Positions 28,123-39,562 of a stretch of 64,000 nucleotides of DNA are shown piece after piece. Each line of letters starts with the position of its first letter. Positions within the stretch are counted from its first letter, which is position 1. The position numbers were made by a program, and so were the translations under genes. Origin of the DNA: Sulfurirhabdus autotrophica (lineage in GTDB: Bacteria; Pseudomonadota; Gammaproteobacteria; Burkholderiales; SMCO01); NCBI RefSeq assembly GCF_004346685.1, contig NZ_SMCO01000001.1, positions 310,001-374,000 of the forward strand, given 5' to 3'. Below the pieces are notes generated by a model. The model worked only from the letters and a program-made list of their open reading frames with translations. It ran no database searches and was not told the origin of the DNA.

Positions 28123-29040
28123 TCAGAGTAAAACGTCTTTGGATATACCCGCAAGCCGTAGGATTCGACGCAAGCTTTGCAGCGCCTCCATCTGAATCTG
28201 GCGCACTCTTTCGCGTGTCAGATCCAGACTTTCAGCCAGATCTTCAAGCGTGTGAACTTCCTGCTCGCCAAAACCATAACGCCGCTCAATTACCCATCTT
28301 TGCTTTTCGCTCAACTGATCCATCCAGCTTTGAACAAATTGTTCTACTTCAGCCAGTTGAAACAAATCTTCAGGCCTCAGACACTGCTCATCAGGCACAG
28401 CCTCACCAATAGAAAGCATCGGGTCAATATCCAGGGGCGCATCCAAAGATGCCATACGTTCATTTAACCTGAGAATTTTTCTGACTTCTTCAACCGGCTT
28501 TTCAACAAGATGCGCCACATCTTCAATCTTGGGTTCCTTATCACTATGCGCTTCCAGGTGACGATAGGCTCTGAGACAGACGTTCAACTCTTTAATGATA
28601 TGGACTGGTAATCTAATAGTGCGAGACTGATTCATGATAGAACGTTCGATATTCTGACGAATCCACCACGTTGCATAGGTAGAAAAACGAAAACCGCGCT
28701 CATAATCGAATTTATCCAGAGCATGGATGAGCCCCAGATTGCCCTCTTCAATTAAATCCATCAAAGGCATGCCACGATTAATATAACGCTTAGCAATATT
28801 CACCACGAGGCGCAAATTTCGCTCAATCATCTTCTGTCTGGCCTGAAAATCGCCATCCCTGACCAGACGCGCAAGTTCATACTCCTCACTCGCGCTGAGC
28901 AAAGCATTCTGGCCGATTTCATTAAGATAAATCTGTGTAACATCTCCATGGCAATCACCAAAAAGAGATTCTGTTACCGGCAATGTTTCGCTGGTCTCAG
29001 AGGAGAAACTTGGTTCGAGCTGCTCTTCTTCGTCCTGCAT
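28123..29040 (-). CDS. rpoS: Stationary-phase sigma factor RpoS
   Basis: A 305-residue sigma-70 family factor for the general stress and stationary-phase response. A variable acidic N-terminus precedes region 1.2 (YLNEIGQNALLSASEEYELARLV), region 2 (RNLRLVVNIAKRYINRGMPLMDLIEEGNLGLIHALDKFDYERG split as 2.1-2.4, with TWWIRQNIERSI), region 3 and region 4.2 (TLEDLAESLDLTRERVRQIQ), which reads the -35 element. ATG 29040 has AAGGGGAA upstream and is used in place of GTG 29046. nlpD lies 20 bp upstream, and in E. coli nlpD contains a major rpoS promoter. No degradation adaptor (rssB) is in the window. Confidence 0.97.
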   Translation of the reverse strand: MQDEEEQLEPSFSSETSETLPVTESLFGDCHGDVTQIYLNEIGQNALLSASEEYELARLVRDGDFQARQKMIERNLRLVVNIAKRYINRGMPLMDLIEEGNLGLIHALDKFDYERGFRFSTYATWWIRQNIERSIMNQSRTIRLPVHIIKELNVCLRAYRHLEAHSDKEPKIEDVAHLVEKPVEEVRKILRLNERMASLDAPLDIDPMLSIGEAVPDEQCLRPEDLFQLAEVEQFVQSWMDQLSEKQRWVIERRYGFGEQEVHTLEDLAESLDLTRERVRQIQMEALQSLRRILRLAGISKDVLL

Positions 29041-29060
29041 AAACACTTCCCCTTAAGATT

Positions 29061-30047
29061 TTATGAGGTTTTGTCCCCAGGCAGATATTTCATAGGATCT
29101 ACAGGCTTGCCAAGGCGCCGTATTTCAAAATGCAATTTAATCTGATCAGAATCCGTATCACCCATTTCGCCGATTTTCTGGCCCTTGGTAACACTTTGAC
29201 CCTCTTTTACAAGGATCCGACTATTGTGCGCATACGCGCTGAGAAACGTTTTATTATGCTTTATGATTATTAGTTTACCATAACCACGCAAACCACTACC
29301 ACTATATACAACTTTACCGGGCGCAGATGCGAAGACGGATTGACCACTTTTTCCAGAGATATCCAGCCCCTTGGCTCCACCTGCATCATTAAACCCGGCA
29401 ATCAATTTACCTTGTGCTGGCCAAATCCAGTCAACCTGATCATCACCGGCTGCCTGACCAGACTGATCCGGCTTTTCCTCAATAACCTTTACTGCTGGCT
29501 TTTCTGCTTCAGCCGTGGGCGCAACAACAGGCAATGTTTTAGCTTGTGTGGCTACTGCAACCTTTTTGGTTGAAGCCTGTGCAAAGGCCTGATCAGAATA
29601 AGGAACTTTTTCAGCAATAGGCTGGGATTTTACCACCCCTCCTCCAGCTAAAGCTTTTGTTTCACCCGGAGATTTAAGTGCAGTAATGACCGGACCGTTC
29701 TCTGCTTGCTTAAACTTTAATCGCTGCCCTACTCTGATCACATTGAAATTTTCAATGTGATTCCATGCAGCAATTTCTTTATAATCTAGCCCATGTTCCA
29801 AAGCAATACTAAATAATGTATCGCCTTTTTTAACAATATAAGTATCTGGCCGCCAATCTACGTCTGCATCCCTTGCATTGGTTTTTGTTTTAACAGCAGA
29901 TTTATCTGCTCGGTCTATCACAGGTGCTGATTGATTCGATGCACATCCACTAATAGTCAATAGCAAAGCCAATGAAAAAAAAATGCCGTACTGACGGCAA
30001 TATCCCTTAAATAGATGGAAATCACATTTTGCAAAAAACGAATTCAA
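29061..30047 (-). CDS. nlpD: NlpD-like lipoprotein, LysM plus M23 LytM domain
   Basis: A 328-residue outer-membrane lipoprotein that activates cell-separation amidases. It has a lipobox LTISGCAS (lipidated Cys about 35), a LysM peptidoglycan-binding domain (about 67-113, [18 protein letters not shown]), a low-complexity linker and a C-terminal LytM domain (about 210-325). The LytM domain lacks a full set of M23 zinc ligands, as in NlpD, so it is probably regulatory. The start appears to be TTG 30047: no ATG precedes the signal peptide, the TTG overlaps the pcm stop (TTGA), and a GGGGG run lies four bases before it. It sits between pcm and rpoS. Confidence 0.92.
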   Translation of the reverse strand: MNSFFAKCDFHLFKGYCRQYGIFFSLALLLTISGCASNQSAPVIDRADKSAVKTKTNARDADVDWRPDTYIVKKGDTLFSIALEHGLDYKEIAAWNHIENFNVIRVGQRLKFKQAENGPVITALKSPGETKALAGGGVVKSQPIAEKVPYSDQAFAQASTKKVAVATQAKTLPVVAPTAEAEKPAVKVIEEKPDQSGQAAGDDQVDWIWPAQGKLIAGFNDAGGAKGLDISGKSGQSVFASAPGKVVYSGSGLRGYGKLIIIKHNKTFLSAYAHNSRILVKEGQSVTKGQKIGEMGDTDSDQIKLHFEIRRLGKPVDPMKYLPGDKTS

Positions 30048-30700
30048 GAAACCCCCTGCATCAGAGGCACAAACTTCACTGGCTCTAAATCAGTTTCGAC
30101 CAATCCATCAGCAGTTCGTTCAATCAAACGCAAACGCTGCTCTGCACTGCCAATCGGCAATATCATTCGACCTCCCTCAGCAAGTTGCTGCAACAACTCA
30201 GGAGGAACATGCGTTGCTGCTGCTGCCATAATTATACCGTCAAACGGACCGGCTTCAGGCAACCCCATACAGCCATCAGCATGCTTTAGACGCACGTTTG
30301 GCAAACGTAATTCACGTAGACTTACCCGGGCTTTTGCCAAAAGCGGTGCAATACGCTCAACAGAATAAACCTCTTTTGCTATGCGAGACAACACTGCAGC
30401 CTGATAGCCACACCCTGTCCCAATCTCAAGCACTTTATGCAACTCGCCCCCGGCACGTAATAATTCAGACATGCGCGCGACAATATAAGGATTAGATATT
30501 GTCTGACCGAATCCAATAGGTAATGAAATCTCTTCATAGGCACGACTGGATAGTGCCTCTTCAATAAATATGTGGCGAGGTATCGCATTTAACGCAGCCA
30601 ACACCACCTCATCCTTGATACCTAATTGACGTAAACGCTCAACCATGCGTGCTCGGGTACGTTGTGATGTCATTCCAATGCCGGTGTGTCGAGTACTCAT
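30044..30700 (-). CDS. pcm: Protein-L-isoaspartate O-methyltransferase
   Basis: A 218-residue repair enzyme that methylates isoaspartyl residues in aged proteins using S-adenosylmethionine. The PCMT signature [30 protein letters not shown] is present, as are motif I ([16 protein letters not shown]) and the post-I acidic residue in VYSVERI. Its ATG overlaps the surE stop and its TGA overlaps the nlpD TTG start, so surE-pcm-nlpD is tightly coupled. The role matches the stress theme of rpoS downstream. Confidence 0.97.
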   Translation of the reverse strand: MSTRHTGIGMTSQRTRARMVERLRQLGIKDEVVLAALNAIPRHIFIEEALSSRAYEEISLPIGFGQTISNPYIVARMSELLRAGGELHKVLEIGTGCGYQAAVLSRIAKEVYSVERIAPLLAKARVSLRELRLPNVRLKHADGCMGLPEAGPFDGIIMAAAATHVPPELLQQLAEGGRMILPIGSAEQRLRLIERTADGLVETDLEPVKFVPLMQGVS

Positions 30701-31440
30701 GCTTCCAACCAGTGTTTCGTGGCGCTTAGTTGCGCAAATTGTGTCAAATCCATTTGTAACGGTGTCAAAGAAACCCTGTCATGGTTAATGGCGTTAAAAT
30801 CTGTTCCTTCACCAGCATCTTGCGCTGCACCCGCAGCACCTATCCAGTAAACTGTCTGGCCGCGAGGATTTTCAGACTTTACCACAGCTTCTGCTCTATG
30901 ACGCTTACCCAATCGCGTTGTTTCAATCCCCTTAATTGATTCATAAGGAATATCAGGTACATTCACATTCATCAAAATTGGAGCAGGAAACGCAGACTTT
31001 TGATACCGTTTAACCAAATCAGCAACCACTTTGGCTGCAGTCAGATAGTTACCTTTAGAAGCACTGACCAGTGAAACCGCGATTGAAGGAATACCCAATA
31101 AAAATCCTTCAGTTGCAGCAGCCACCGTGCCGGAATAAATAGTATCGTCACCCATATTTGCGCCGTGATTAATTCCTGAAATCACCATATCTGGCAATTC
31201 ATCCAGCATTCCGGTAACCGCCAAATGTACACAATCAGTAGGCGTGCCATTCACGTAATAAAAACCTTTATGGGATTGACGTAATATCAACGGACGATCC
31301 AGGGTAAGAGAATTACTCGCCCCACTACGATCCCTTTCAGGTGCAACCACTGTAATATTTGCGAATGTTGAAAGCGTTTCGGCCAGAACGGCCAATCCGG
31401 GAGCGAAATATCCATCATCATTACTCAGCAGGATACGCAT
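30697..31440 (-). CDS. surE: 5'/3'-nucleotidase SurE
   Basis: A 247-residue metal-dependent nucleotidase/exopolyphosphatase. The N-terminal metal motif is [12 protein letters not shown]; family blocks [53 protein letters not shown] follow. Length fits the family. It heads surE-pcm-nlpD-rpoS, the classic gammaproteobacterial and betaproteobacterial survival block. tRNA-Pro lies on the same strand, upstream at 31558. Confidence 0.97.
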   Translation of the reverse strand: MRILLSNDDGYFAPGLAVLAETLSTFANITVVAPERDRSGASNSLTLDRPLILRQSHKGFYYVNGTPTDCVHLAVTGMLDELPDMVISGINHGANMGDDTIYSGTVAAATEGFLLGIPSIAVSLVSASKGNYLTAAKVVADLVKRYQKSAFPAPILMNVNVPDIPYESIKGIETTRLGKRHRAEAVVKSENPRGQTVYWIGAAGAAQDAGEGTDFNAINHDRVSLTPLQMDLTQFAQLSATKHWLEA

Positions 31441-31555
31441 AGTTATTTCCCGGTTACATCAATTATATTGAAGCAAAAGACTATAGACAAAATTGAATAG
31501 AAACAAATATTCTGCTTTTTCACTTTTATTTATGACGAGCCTTTTGTTGCAGAAA

Positions 31556-31634
<79 letters not shown>

Positions 31635-31668
31635 AAGCGTGCGATTATACCAGAATTGAGAGAAGAGG

Positions 31669-32076
31669 CTAGGCTTGAAGCAACTCTAAAACGCTTTTTA
31701 TTTCTTTACGTAAAAGCGCATAGCCAATTTTATCTTCTTCATCCATTTCAGTTGTAACCGAGTGACTTTCATCACCATTGGTTGAAACAGCAGAAAAAAC
31801 AGAAGCATCGCCTTCACTTAACTGATTTCGCGCTCCGTTGATTGTGAAGCCTTGCTCATACAGCAAATCACGTATACGACGTATCAGCAACACTTCATGA
31901 TGTTGATAATAACGACGATTACCCCGACGTTTAACCGGTTTAAGCTGAGTAAATTCCTGTTCCCAATAACGTAGAACATGCGGCTTTACGCCGCATAATT
32001 CACTTACTTCACCAATGGTAAAGTAACGTTTTGCAGGAATAGGAGGCAACTCCTCCTTATGCAGCGTTTCCGCCAT
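31669..32076 (-). CDS. MerR-family regulator of the ihfA operon
   Basis: A 135-residue DNA-binding protein. The N-terminal winged helix has [25 protein letters not shown] and [23 protein letters not shown], the MerR core. The C-terminal 50 residues have no cysteine metal site, only a short helix ([10 protein letters not shown]). This is the protein regularly found after ihfA in betaproteobacteria; its target is not established. It overlaps ihfA by 20 bp and is the last protein gene before tRNA-Pro. Confidence 0.92.
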   Translation of the reverse strand: MAETLHKEELPPIPAKRYFTIGEVSELCGVKPHVLRYWEQEFTQLKPVKRRGNRRYYQHHEVLLIRRIRDLLYEQGFTINGARNQLSEGDASVFSAVSTNGDESHSVTTEMDEEDKIGYALLRKEIKSVLELLQA

Positions 32077-32359
32077 AGTTCTTTTCCACTAAAGCTTTTA
32101 ACTTCTGACTGGCATGAAATGTAACCACACGACGGGCTGTAATAGGAATTTCCTCACCGGTCTTGGGATTGCGGCCAGGACGCTGAGGTTTGTCCCTTAA
32201 TTGGAAATTTCCAAATCCAGACAATTTAACACTGTCCCCACTCTCAAGCGCAATACGGATTTCCTCAAAAAAAGATTCCACCATATCTTTGGCTTCGCGC
32301 TTATTCAAACCTACTTTTTCAAACAATAAATCTGCCAACTCGGCCTTCGTCAATGTCAT
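32057..32359 (-). CDS. ihfA: Integration host factor alpha subunit
   Basis: A 100-residue DNA-bending protein that pairs with IHF-beta. The sequence has [25 protein letters not shown] and the beta-arm signature [20 protein letters not shown], with the intercalating proline at the arm tip. It starts 10 bp after pheT, the conserved pheST-ihfA order. The adjacent merR start lies inside its 3' end. Confidence 0.97.
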   Translation of the reverse strand: MTLTKAELADLLFEKVGLNKREAKDMVESFFEEIRIALESGDSVKLSGFGNFQLRDKPQRPGRNPKTGEEIPITARRVVTFHASQKLKALVEKNYGGNAA

Positions 32360-32369
32360 GAATGCTCCC

Positions 32370-34733
32370 TCATGTTCGTAATTTTGCGTTAAATCGGTTA
32401 TTTAATATTTGTGTCAGATGAGTAATTGCTTCATCCGTTTCTTTATCTGTAAGCGTCTTTTGAGTATCTTGCATCAGCACGCGGAATGCAAGACTTTTTT
32501 TATCTGAATCAATGCCTTTGCCTCGATAAACATCAAATAATTCCAATGCTGTGACGATAGCAGGCTTATTTTCATGCAACGCATCCAGTATTATCTGCAC
32601 ACTCAAACTTTCATCAACAACAACTGCAATGTCACGGCGTACCTGCTGAAGTTTAGAATATTCACTAAAGACAGGTATCACTCTCTTTTGCAATGAAGCA
32701 AGATCAAGTTCAAACAAGGTGGCAGACTGAGGCAAATCATATTTTTGTTGCCATTGTGGATGTAATACGCCAATCCAACCAATACACTTATTGGCAATCC
32801 AGACAGTTGCAGACTGGCCAGGATGCAATGCCGGATGCTGAGCAGCGGTAAACCTGGGGATTTCAGGCCAGCACAAAGCTTCTACATCTGCTTTCATATC
32901 ATAATAGTCAACGCTTCTCGCTGGCTCGCCCCATTGCTCAGACCTGACCGGCCCATAACATAATCCTGCGATGCGCAAAGGCTGTTGTTCACTACTCGGC
33001 TGATCACCCACAAAGCAACGACCCAATTCAAATAATCTTACTCGCTCCTGTTTACGGTTAAGATTAAACCGTAATCCATCAATCAAACCACCAAGCAATG
33101 TTGAGCGCATTGTGCTCATATGGCTTGCAATCGGATTTTGCAATTTTATAGGCTTGGTATTACCAGCAAAATCCTTCTCCCAAACCTCATCAACAAAACT
33201 ATAGTTGATAACTTCCTGAAAATCTCGATTTACTAAAACCTGCCGTAATTCAGAATCCTGACGAAAAGATTCGGGTTTCGGCAACATCCCCAAATTAGCA
33301 CGTGGCGAAACTGCCTTAACGTTGTCGTAACCATACAATCGAACTAACTCTTCAATCAAATCAGCTTCAATGTTCAAGTCAAAACGATAGCTGGGTGGCG
33401 TTACAAAATAAACACCTTTATCAGACACAAAGGTCAGTTGCTGAAGCCTTAGTAAGGCTTCCACTTGATCCTCTTGCATGTCGATTCCCAATACGCGCCG
33501 TGCTCTGGCAACACGCAATTGAATAGGGTCGCGTTTTGGTAATTCGCTGATAACTTCTGTAATTTCCCCTGCCGCACCGCCACATATTTCCTGTATCAAA
33601 CAGGTAGCACGTTCCAGCCCAATGCGAGTGGAAGCAAAATCCACGCCGCGTTCAAACCGGAATGAGGAATCAGATGAAATTGCAAAGCTTCGTGACTTAC
33701 CTGCAATAACTGCCGGGTTAAAAAATGCACTTTCCAAAAATATGTCTGTCGTAGTGTCACTGACGGCGCTATCTAGCCCACCCATTATGCCAGCCAACGC
33801 AAGAACCGTGGCATCATCTGCAATTACCAGCATATTCTCAGCCAGCTTGACAGCCTGTTCATTCAAAAGCGTCAGTTGCTCATCCTGCGTCGCAAAACGT
33901 ACAGTGATGCCACCGTTTAGTTTATTGAGATCAAACGCATGAAGTGGCTGACCTAGTTCCAGTAACACATAATTTGTTACATTGACTATAGCGTTGATGC
34001 TACGCAATCCGCTACGCTCTAGCCGACGAATCATCCATTCAGGTGTAGGGGCAGCCAAATTAACGCCCCGTACAATTCTGCCGCAATAACGAGGGCAAGC
34101 CTCAGGCTCAAGCACCTTCACGTCAAGCACGCCAGCTGATTTATCTATTACAGCCGGTGTCACTTCAGGCAAAATCAGGCTGGAAGCGGTAATAGCAGAC
34201 ACTTCACGTGCAACACCGGTTACGCTTAAACAATCACCACGGTTTGGTGTTAATTTTAATGTGAACAGCTTATCGTTAAGGTCGAGGTATTCTCGAATAT
34301 TTTGACCAACAGGTGCATCAGAAGGCAACAGCAACAGTCCATCACTTTCTTCAGCCAATCCAATTTCTTTCTCTGAACAAAGCATGCCACTTGACTCAAC
34401 ACCACGAACTTTTGCCTGTTTAATGACTATTCCGGGCAAAGCCGCGCCAACCTGAGCACAAGGAACACGAGCTCCAACATGGACATTTTTTGCACCACAT
34501 ACAATTTGTAATGGTGCATCAGCACCCACATTGACTTTACATACTTGCAGGCGATCTGCATCCGGATGCTTTTCCAGAGACAGTACCTCGCCAATCACCA
34601 CATCATTAAAATCCGGTACCAACGATTCAAGCGCTTCTACTTCCAGACCTGACATTGTTAAGGCATGGGCAAGCTGCTCACTGGTAACCTCAGGATTAAC
34701 TAATGTGCGCAACCAGTTTTCAGAAAATTTCAT
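32370..34733 (-). CDS. pheT: Phenylalanyl-tRNA synthetase beta subunit
   Basis: A 787-residue subunit of the (alpha-beta)2 PheRS that edits mischarged Tyr-tRNA-Phe and binds the tRNA. Order: B1, tRNA-binding OB fold (about 40-150, [21 protein letters not shown]), B3/B4 editing domain, B5 DNA-binding-like domain (about 400-475), catalytic-like domain and a C-terminal anticodon-binding RNP domain. Length matches the family (about 795). pheS lies 79 bp upstream; ihfA follows 10 bp downstream. Confidence 0.98.
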   Translation of the reverse strand: MKFSENWLRTLVNPEVTSEQLAHALTMSGLEVEALESLVPDFNDVVIGEVLSLEKHPDADRLQVCKVNVGADAPLQIVCGAKNVHVGARVPCAQVGAALPGIVIKQAKVRGVESSGMLCSEKEIGLAEESDGLLLLPSDAPVGQNIREYLDLNDKLFTLKLTPNRGDCLSVTGVAREVSAITASSLILPEVTPAVIDKSAGVLDVKVLEPEACPRYCGRIVRGVNLAAPTPEWMIRRLERSGLRSINAIVNVTNYVLLELGQPLHAFDLNKLNGGITVRFATQDEQLTLLNEQAVKLAENMLVIADDATVLALAGIMGGLDSAVSDTTTDIFLESAFFNPAVIAGKSRSFAISSDSSFRFERGVDFASTRIGLERATCLIQEICGGAAGEITEVISELPKRDPIQLRVARARRVLGIDMQEDQVEALLRLQQLTFVSDKGVYFVTPPSYRFDLNIEADLIEELVRLYGYDNVKAVSPRANLGMLPKPESFRQDSELRQVLVNRDFQEVINYSFVDEVWEKDFAGNTKPIKLQNPIASHMSTMRSTLLGGLIDGLRFNLNRKQERVRLFELGRCFVGDQPSSEQQPLRIAGLCYGPVRSEQWGEPARSVDYYDMKADVEALCWPEIPRFTAAQHPALHPGQSATVWIANKCIGWIGVLHPQWQQKYDLPQSATLFELDLASLQKRVIPVFSEYSKLQQVRRDIAVVVDESLSVQIILDALHENKPAIVTALELFDVYRGKGIDSDKKSLAFRVLMQDTQKTLTDKETDEAITHLTQILNNRFNAKLRT

Positions 34734-34812
34734 ATTTTAGTGTTCACAGCAAAGTCACAACGTTATCAGCAAAAGTGCGATTCATTCAATTCATCCAGCA
34801 TCAAGAAAACTG

Positions 34813-35874
<1,062 letters not shown>

Positions 35875-35983
35875 TTAATCCACATTAACTTCAAACCATA
35901 ATACATTGTTATCAATGAAAATTAAACAAATATATTATAACAATTCAGGTGGAGTAAAATTCAGTTTACTCATATCTTAAAAC

Positions 35984-36013
35984 AAAAAAAGGAGGCCTAA
36001 AGCCTCCTTTTTT
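35984..36013. terminator. Bidirectional terminator between rplT and pheS
   Basis: The stem GGAGGC (35991-35996) with GCCTCC (36002-36007) and a 5-nt loop is bracketed by A7 on one side and T6 on the other. It lies 11 bp beyond the rplT stop. It separates the infC-rpmI-rplT unit from pheST. Confidence 0.92.
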
Positions 36014-36024
36014 CAAGTTACTTC

Positions 36025-36384
36025 TTAGGCGCTAAGGCTAGCTTTGGCCTGTTCTACAATGCGAGCAAAAGCTGCTTTGTCGAAAACTGCGATATCAGCC
36101 AACACCTTACGGTCAATATCAATAGCCGCTTTTTTAAGGCCATTCATAAACACGCTGTAGGTTAAACCCAACTCGCGAGATGCTGCATTGATACGAGTAA
36201 TCCACAATGAGCGGAACTGACGCTTACGCTGACGGCGATCGCGATAGGCATATTGCCCTGCTTTCATTACCGCTTGCTTGGCAATACGGTAAACATTACC
36301 ACGACGACCGCGGAAACCTTTAGCTTGTGCTATAACTTTTTTGTGACGGGCACGTGCCGTGACTCCACGTTTTACTCTAGGCAT
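36025..36384 (-). CDS. rplT: 50S ribosomal protein L20
   Basis: A 119-residue, strongly basic protein needed early in 50S assembly. N-terminal extension [18 protein letters not shown] is the rRNA-threading arm; the C-terminal half is globular. In E. coli the free protein represses rpmI and rplT translation by binding a structured mRNA site. It follows rpmI by 12 bp and is the last gene before the terminator. Confidence 0.98.
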   Translation of the reverse strand: MPRVKRGVTARARHKKVIAQAKGFRGRRGNVYRIAKQAVMKAGQYAYRDRRQRKRQFRSLWITRINAASRELGLTYSVFMNGLKKAAIDIDRKVLADIAVFDKAAFARIVEQAKASLSA

Positions 36385-36396
36385 TCTGACTCTCCT

Positions 36397-36594
36397 TTAT
36401 GCGTACGGCATCATAGCTCGAATCGAGCGTGTGTTGCTGGCATCAACCATCGTAGTACCGCGCAACTGACGCTTGGACTTTGTGGTTTTCTTGGTCAGAA
36501 TGTGGCGCATGTAAGCGTGAGCACGCTTCACTCCACCGCCACCCAGAACTTTGAAGCGCTTTTTAGCGCTACTTTTCGTTTTCATCTTAGGCAT
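36397..36594 (-). CDS. rpmI: 50S ribosomal protein L35
   Basis: A 65-residue basic protein ([16 protein letters not shown]). ATG 36594 is set by the family N-terminus and by GGAG six bases before it; a TTG frame opens at 36606. A structured region lies just upstream (36620-36657) and is a plausible autoregulatory site. Confidence 0.97.
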   Translation of the reverse strand: MPKMKTKSSAKKRFKVLGGGGVKRAHAYMRHILTKKTTKSKRQLRGTTMVDASNTRSIRAMMPYA

Positions 36595-36619
36595 TGATAA
36601 CTCCAATTTTAGCTTAACG

Positions 36620-36657
36620 CCGGGCGCTTTCAGCCAAGAAAGCTTTAAATAGCCCGG
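36620..36657 (-). promoter_or_regulatory. Structured rpmI leader, candidate L20-binding operator
   Basis: Two nested stems lie in the 89 bp between infC and rpmI: outer CCGGGC (36620-36625) with GCCCGG (36652-36657), inner GCTTTC (36626-36631) with GAAAGC (36638-36643). An 8-nt bulge separates them. There is no U-run, so it is not a terminator. In E. coli L20 represses from a folded site at this very place. That parallel is inference. Confidence 0.5.
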
Positions 36658-36683
36658 ACATTACTTATTTTAAAAAGCTACGC

Positions 36684-37202
36684 TTACTTCTTTTTAGGAG
36701 AAAGCACCATTACCATTTGCCTGCCTTCCATTTTCGGAAACTGCTCAACCGTGCCAAATTCAGACAAGTCTGCTTCTACACGTTTCAACAGATTGTATCC
36801 AATCTCCTGATGAGCCATTTCACGACCACGAAAACGCAAAGTAATTTTGGTTTTGTCGCCCTCTTCCAGGAAACGTATCAAATTGCGCAACTTAATTTGA
36901 TAGTCACCTTCATCCGTTCCCGGACGAAACTTTATTTCCTTGACTTGAATCTGTTTCTGTTTAAGTTTGGCTTCATGCTGTTTCTTGCTTTCCTGATATT
37001 TGAATTTACCAAAATCCATCAAGCGACAAACAGGTGGCTCAGCCTGTGGTGCGATCTCAACCAGATCAACGTCCACTTCTTCAGACAACCTTAATGCCTC
37101 AGCCAAACTGACGATACCAAGCGGCTCGCCTTCTAAACCAACCAAGCGGACTTCCGGTGCAGTAATTTCGCCGTTTAGCCGCTGCTCTTTACCCTGAGCG
37201 AT
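36684..37202 (-). CDS. infC: Translation initiation factor IF-3, non-standard AUC start
   Basis: A 172-residue factor that keeps subunits apart and proofreads the start codon. N- and C-domains are joined by a lysine-rich linker ([19 protein letters not shown]). The family N-terminus [22 protein letters not shown] places the start at ATC (37202-37200), with GGAGG eight bases before it; the TTG at 37217 is the only ordinary alternative in frame and it overlaps the ribosome-binding site. E. coli infC starts with the related rare codon AUU, which IF-3 itself discriminates against for autoregulation. A long hairpin (37229-37288) separates it from thrS. Confidence 0.95.
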   Translation of the reverse strand: MAQGKEQRLNGEITAPEVRLVGLEGEPLGIVSLAEALRLSEEVDVDLVEIAPQAEPPVCRLMDFGKFKYQESKKQHEAKLKQKQIQVKEIKFRPGTDEGDYQIKLRNLIRFLEEGDKTKITLRFRGREMAHQEIGYNLLKRVEADLSEFGTVEQFPKMEGRQMVMVLSPKKK

Positions 37203-37228
37203 AGTGAAAACCTCCAAATCAAGTTAAC

Positions 37229-37288
37229 GCGAGGGGTGAAGTATACAGCAATGGAAATCAATTCCAAATACCGAACTTCACCCCTCGC
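37229..37288 (-). promoter_or_regulatory. Long perfect hairpin between thrS and infC
   Basis: Fourteen-base arms (37229-37242 and 37275-37288) are perfectly complementary; the 32-nt interior holds a further 5-bp stem (TGGAA/TTCCA). It lies just after the thrS stop and ends about 14 bases before the infC ribosome-binding site. No U-run follows, so it is probably an RNA processing or control element, not a terminator. Confidence 0.6.
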
Positions 37289-37293
37289 TCAAT

Positions 37294-39210
37294 TCAAGCC
37301 ACAACACCTCGTTGTGACACTTCCTGTTTTAAACGCTCTACAAGTGTTTCCAGTGACATTTGCCCCAGGTCTTCTCCTGAACGTGCACGCACGGCAACCA
37401 GGTTTGCTTCCATTTCCTTATCACCAACGATGATCTGATACGGAAGCTTCTGTAAACTATGTTCGCGGATTTTATAGGTTATTTTCTCATTTCTCAAGTC
37501 TGTTTGCACGCGAAAGCCATATTTTTTCAATTCTTCTGCAACAGAAGTCACGTAAACAGCCTGTTTATCAGTGATATTCATAATTACCAATTGAACTGGT
37601 GCCAGCCACAACGGCATGGCTCCAGCGTGGTTTTCTATCAGAATACCAATAAAACGCTCCATGGAACCCAGAATGGCGCGATGCAACATCACCGGAACCT
37701 GGCGCGAATTATCTTCTGCTATGTAGGAAGCTTCCAGTCGCTCTGGCAATGCAAAATCCAGTTGAATAGTACCGCATTGCCAAACGCGACCAATAGAGTC
37801 TTTCAGAGAGAACTCGATTTTTGGACCATAAAAAGCGCCTTCACCTGGCTGCAACTCCCATGCCAAGCCTTTATGATTCAGTGCTGCTTCCAAGCCAGCT
37901 TCTGCTTTATCCCACAATTCATCTGCTCCAACCCTTTTTACAGGGCGAGTAGATAATTTAACCAGCACTTCATTGAAACCAAAATCCTTATAGACTTCCT
38001 GCAGCATATCTATAAATGCGCCGACTTCTTCCTGAATTTGCGCTTCAGTACAGAAAATATGGGCATCATCTTGTGTAAAACCACGTACACGCATAATGCC
38101 GTGTAGTGAACCTGATGGCTCATTGCGATGACACGATCCAAACTCAGCCAGACGCAATGGCAATTCGCGATAGCTCTTCAAGCCCTGATTGAAAATTTGA
38201 ATGTGGCCAGGACAATTCATTGGTTTTACTGCGTAATCGCGGGATTCGGAATGCGTCGTGAACATGTTTTCACGGTAATTTTCCCAGTGTCCTGATTTTT
38301 CCCACAATGCGCGATCCATTACTTGTGGAGTGCGAACTTCCTGATATCCGTGGTCCACTAACTTGCGGCGCATGTATTGTTCAATTTGTTGCCAGATCTC
38401 CCATCCATTGGGATGCCAGAAAACCATACCAGGCGCTTCCTCCTGGATATGGAAAAAATCCAGCACCTTGCCCAGCTTGCGGTGATCGCGCTTTTCTGCC
38501 TCTTCCAGACGGTGCAGATAGGCTTCCTGGTCTTCTTTTTTGGTCCATGCTGTGCCATATACGCGCTGCAGCATTTCATTTTTTGAATCGCCGCGCCAAT
38601 AAGCACCTGCCAACTTCATCAACTTGAATACTTTCAGTTTTCCAGTAGATGGCACATGGGGGCCACGACACAAATCGGTAAAATCGCCCTGGCTATACAG
38701 CGATACGTCTTCATCACCCGGTATAGACTCAATGATCTGCGCTTTGTAATGCTCTCCCAGATCCATGAAATACCGAATCGCATCCGTTCTTTCAAGCACT
38801 TTGCGCTCTACTTTTAAATCGCGCTTGGCAATCTCGCTCATTTTCTTTTCGATCGCAGCCAGATCTTCAGGTGTAAACGGGCGCTTATAGGAAAAATCAT
38901 AATAGAAACCATCTTCGATTACAGGGCCAATCGTCACCTGCGCATCCGGGAACAGTTCTTTGACGGCTTGAGCTAGCAGATGGGCTGTGGAGTGACGTAT
39001 TACATCCAATCCATCGGCGTCTTTATCAGTAACTATTGCAAGATCAGCGTTTTTTTCAATCAGATACGATGTATCAACTAACTTTCCATCCACTTTACCG
39101 GCTAGCGCAGCACGCGCCAATCCAGTACCAATGCTGGCGGCCACATCGGCGACCGTTACTGGACTGTCGAAATTGCGTTCAGAGCCATCAGGCAAACGGA
39201 CAACAAGCAT
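37294..39210 (-). CDS. thrS: Threonyl-tRNA synthetase
   Basis: A 638-residue class II synthetase. Order: TGS domain (1-60), editing domain with [25 protein letters not shown], catalytic core (about 240-530; MNCPGHI zinc Cys, [15 protein letters not shown] motif 2, [15 protein letters not shown] motif 3) and the anticodon-binding domain. ATG 39210 matches the family start ([11 protein letters not shown]); the longer frame from 39252 would run through a terminator-like hairpin. It is followed by the infC operon. The leader upstream is highly structured. Confidence 0.98.
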   Translation of the reverse strand: MLVVRLPDGSERNFDSPVTVADVAASIGTGLARAALAGKVDGKLVDTSYLIEKNADLAIVTDKDADGLDVIRHSTAHLLAQAVKELFPDAQVTIGPVIEDGFYYDFSYKRPFTPEDLAAIEKKMSEIAKRDLKVERKVLERTDAIRYFMDLGEHYKAQIIESIPGDEDVSLYSQGDFTDLCRGPHVPSTGKLKVFKLMKLAGAYWRGDSKNEMLQRVYGTAWTKKEDQEAYLHRLEEAEKRDHRKLGKVLDFFHIQEEAPGMVFWHPNGWEIWQQIEQYMRRKLVDHGYQEVRTPQVMDRALWEKSGHWENYRENMFTTHSESRDYAVKPMNCPGHIQIFNQGLKSYRELPLRLAEFGSCHRNEPSGSLHGIMRVRGFTQDDAHIFCTEAQIQEEVGAFIDMLQEVYKDFGFNEVLVKLSTRPVKRVGADELWDKAEAGLEAALNHKGLAWELQPGEGAFYGPKIEFSLKDSIGRVWQCGTIQLDFALPERLEASYIAEDNSRQVPVMLHRAILGSMERFIGILIENHAGAMPLWLAPVQLVIMNITDKQAVYVTSVAEELKKYGFRVQTDLRNEKITYKIREHSLQKLPYQIIVGDKEMEANLVAVRARSGEDLGQMSLETLVERLKQEVSQRGVVA

Positions 39211-39221
39211 AGATACACGTT

Positions 39222-39253
39222 CCAGAAAAAACAAAAGTGCGGATAACCGCACT
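39222..39253 (-). terminator. Terminator-like hairpin just upstream of thrS
   Basis: A perfect 7-bp stem AGTGCGG/CCGCACT (39236-39242 with 39247-39253, 4-nt loop) is followed on the minus strand by TTTTGTTTTTT. It ends about 15 bases before the thrS ATG. It is either an attenuator in the thrS leader or the end of a separate small transcript from the 300-bp gap. Confidence 0.7.
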
Positions 39254-39562
39254 CTGTATTGTTGTAGGCGCGATCGGGATTATTCCCTCGCTTTCTAACC
39301 TATCAAAGGAAACGAATTTTCGTCCCCTTGTTAATTATTCAATTTAGCTAGAAGCACGGCGCCTGCTAAATCCGGAACCAGTAAATAGTACAAGACTCAC
39401 TTCAAAAGTGCACTATCACTTTAGTTTCTCGGTAAAGGCGCATTTTCGCACAACCACTGTGATACTGCAATAAGCCCTCCCCTCTAGGAGAAAACTGCAG
39501 ATATTCAACATTATTCAACTATGTTTTCCTTGGTTCTGTTTCTGAATATTGAAAAATTTGCC
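39254..39562 (-). other. 309-bp thrS leader region with two more hairpins
   Basis: No protein gene is convincing here. On the minus strand two stems precede the terminator: a 10-bp stem with two G-U pairs (39306-39315 with 39320-39329) and a small GGGA/TCCC stem (39276-39287). Short open frames exist, but none is threonine-rich. It probably holds the thrS promoter and an untranslated leader or a small RNA. Confidence 0.4.

Noticed and set aside
39254-39562. T-box riboswitch for thrS
   Set aside because: The T-box core sequence is absent and such elements are very rare in Proteobacteria; only generic hairpins and a terminator were seen.
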